DNA of 64,000 nucleotides from Myxococcales bacterium (lineage in GTDB: Bacteria > Myxococcota_A > Polyangia > Nannocystales > Nannocystaceae), in assembly GCA_020633335.1 (NCBI GenBank), contig JACKDU010000001.1, forward strand, positions 1 through 64,000, in the 5' to 3' direction. The notes beneath the pieces were generated by a model, which did no database searches, was not told where the DNA came from, and saw nothing but the letters and a program-made list of their open reading frames with translations. The position numbers were made by a program, and so were the translations under genes. Shown here one piece after another: positions 63,265-64,000 of the stretch (positions are counted from its first letter, which is position 1; every line of letters starts with the position of its first letter).

Positions 63265-64000
63265 CTAGCGCCACCAGGCGAGGAAGACCCCGTAGGCGGC
63301 CGCCGCGAAGAAGAAGACCGAGATGTAGGGGATCCCGAGGCTGGCGAAGCCCGGGAGCCCGCCGAGCGAGAGCGTGTATGTCCCACAGACCAGGAAGGTC
63401 GCGGCCAGGGCGGTCCGCAGCGCCCGTCGCTGGCGGCGCTCGGCGGCCTCGTTCTGCTGGCGGAGGGTGCCGGGGGCGATGCCGACGGCGATCTTGCCCT
63501 CCTGGATGTCCGAGAGGACCGCCGGGAGCTGCTGCGGGAGCGAGCGGAGCACCCGCGAGAGCATGTGGAAGTCGGCGAGCGCGGTCTGCTTGAGGCGCTC
63601 GGGCGAGTAGCGCTCGGCGACCATCTTCTCGATGAAGGGGCGGGCGAGCTCGATCGGATCGACGTCGGGGGCGATCGACTTGGCGAGCCCCTCGGTCGTG
63701 ACGATCGCCTTGAACATCATCGTGAAGTCGGTCGGCATCCGCACGTTGTGGCGGGTCGCGCCGGCGACCAGCTCGCCGAAGAGCTCGCCGATCTGGATCT
63801 CGGAGAGCGGCACGCCGACCAGGTAGCGCTCGGCGACCTCGACGACGTCGGCCTCGAAGGCGGCGTAGTCGACCTTCCCCTTGTGGATCGCCAGGGCGTA
63901 GAAGGTGCGGGCGACCCCCTGGAGGTCCTCGTTGATCACCGCCCAGAGGACGTCGATGAGCTTGTCCTTCATCGCCGGCGAGAGGCGGCCGACCATCCCG
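63265..64000 (-). CDS. ABC1/UbiB-family kinase-like protein, 3' part only
   Basis: The frame is open to the right edge, so the N-terminal part is missing. The visible part begins GMVGRLSPAMKDKLIDVLWAVINEDLQGVARTFYAL, which is the region just after the DFG-like motif of UbiB/ABC1 proteins; the DF itself lies outside the window. It continues with the helical C-lobe and ends with two membrane helices (~185-240; LAATFLVCGTYTLSLGGL and YISVFFFAAAAYGVFLAWW), the typical UbiB tail. Such proteins are ATPases linked to ubiquinone biosynthesis and lipid handling at the membrane. Any ATG inside this stretch (63996) is not the true start. Confidence 0.87.
   Translation of the reverse strand, partial: GMVGRLSPAMKDKLIDVLWAVINEDLQGVARTFYALAIHKGKVDYAAFEADVVEVAERYLVGVPLSEIQIGELFGELVAGATRHNVRMPTDFTMMFKAIVTTEGLAKSIAPDVDPIELARPFIEKMVAERYSPERLKQTALADFHMLSRVLRSLPQQLPAVLSDIQEGKIAVGIAPGTLRQQNEAAERRQRRALRTALAATFLVCGTYTLSLGGLPGFASLGIPYISVFFFAAAAYGVFLAWWR

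Overview
The window looks like chromosomal DNA of a myxobacterium, most likely of the Nannocystineae (Nannocystis/Plesiocystis-type). The reasons are the very high GC content, many lipoproteins with Ser/Thr/Gly/Ala/Asp-rich linkers after the lipobox cysteine, DUF4215-type cysteine-rich repeats (CGDG...CDDGN), a MYXO-CTERM-like sorting tail, a eukaryote-like Ser/Thr kinase, a hybrid histidine kinase, and several exported heme or copper proteins. I see no rRNA, CRISPR array, insertion sequence or prophage. This genus-level placement is inference.

Layout. 1-5.5 kb: end of a polysaccharide operon (O-antigen ligase-family membrane protein, Wzc-like tyrosine kinase) and a DUF4215 lipoprotein. 5.6-12.2 kb: mostly housekeeping (TesB thioesterase, RF3, TerC-family protein, thioredoxin) mixed with lipoproteins. 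12.3-17.6 kb: copper-monooxygenase-like lipoprotein, methionine aminopeptidase, and two ArsA/Get3-like ATPases flanking a biotin carrier gene. 17.7-29 kb: diheme lipoprotein, two histidine kinases, a secreted metalloprotease-like protein overlapping a Ser/Thr kinase, a CBS protein, a Csp-type copper storage protein, a P450 and tRNA-Gly. 29-34.8 kb: 5-formyl-THF cyclo-ligase, creatininase family protein, CoA ligase, membrane hydrolase and a lipoprotein. 35-49.6 kb: an exported redox region with a secreted protein/diheme peroxidase/peroxiredoxin-like cassette, panBC, a lipoprotein/DUF1501/DUF1553-like operon, a beta-helix/diheme cytochrome pair and a PhoD phosphatase. 49.7-64 kb: tRNA-Val, lolA-ftsK, an OmpA-like lipoprotein, an unknown gene pair, groES-groEL under a CIRCE operator, a C39-like protein, a DUF4215 lipoprotein and the 3' end of a UbiB-family gene.

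Working together. Wzc and the ligase form one operon. panB and panC overlap by 4 bases. groES and groEL are HrcA/CIRCE controlled. The cytochrome and beta-helix genes match a known pairing. The two ATPases have complementary P-loop substitutions, which suggests a heterodimer with one composite ATP site.

Caveat: three places look frameshifted at runs of five C/G (11410-11414, 16204-16208, 24610-24614). In each case one extra base restores a sensible gene end or family match, so sequence errors are likely and some gene boundaries here are reconstructed. Most long plus-strand open frames facing minus-strand genes are high-GC shadows and were left out.
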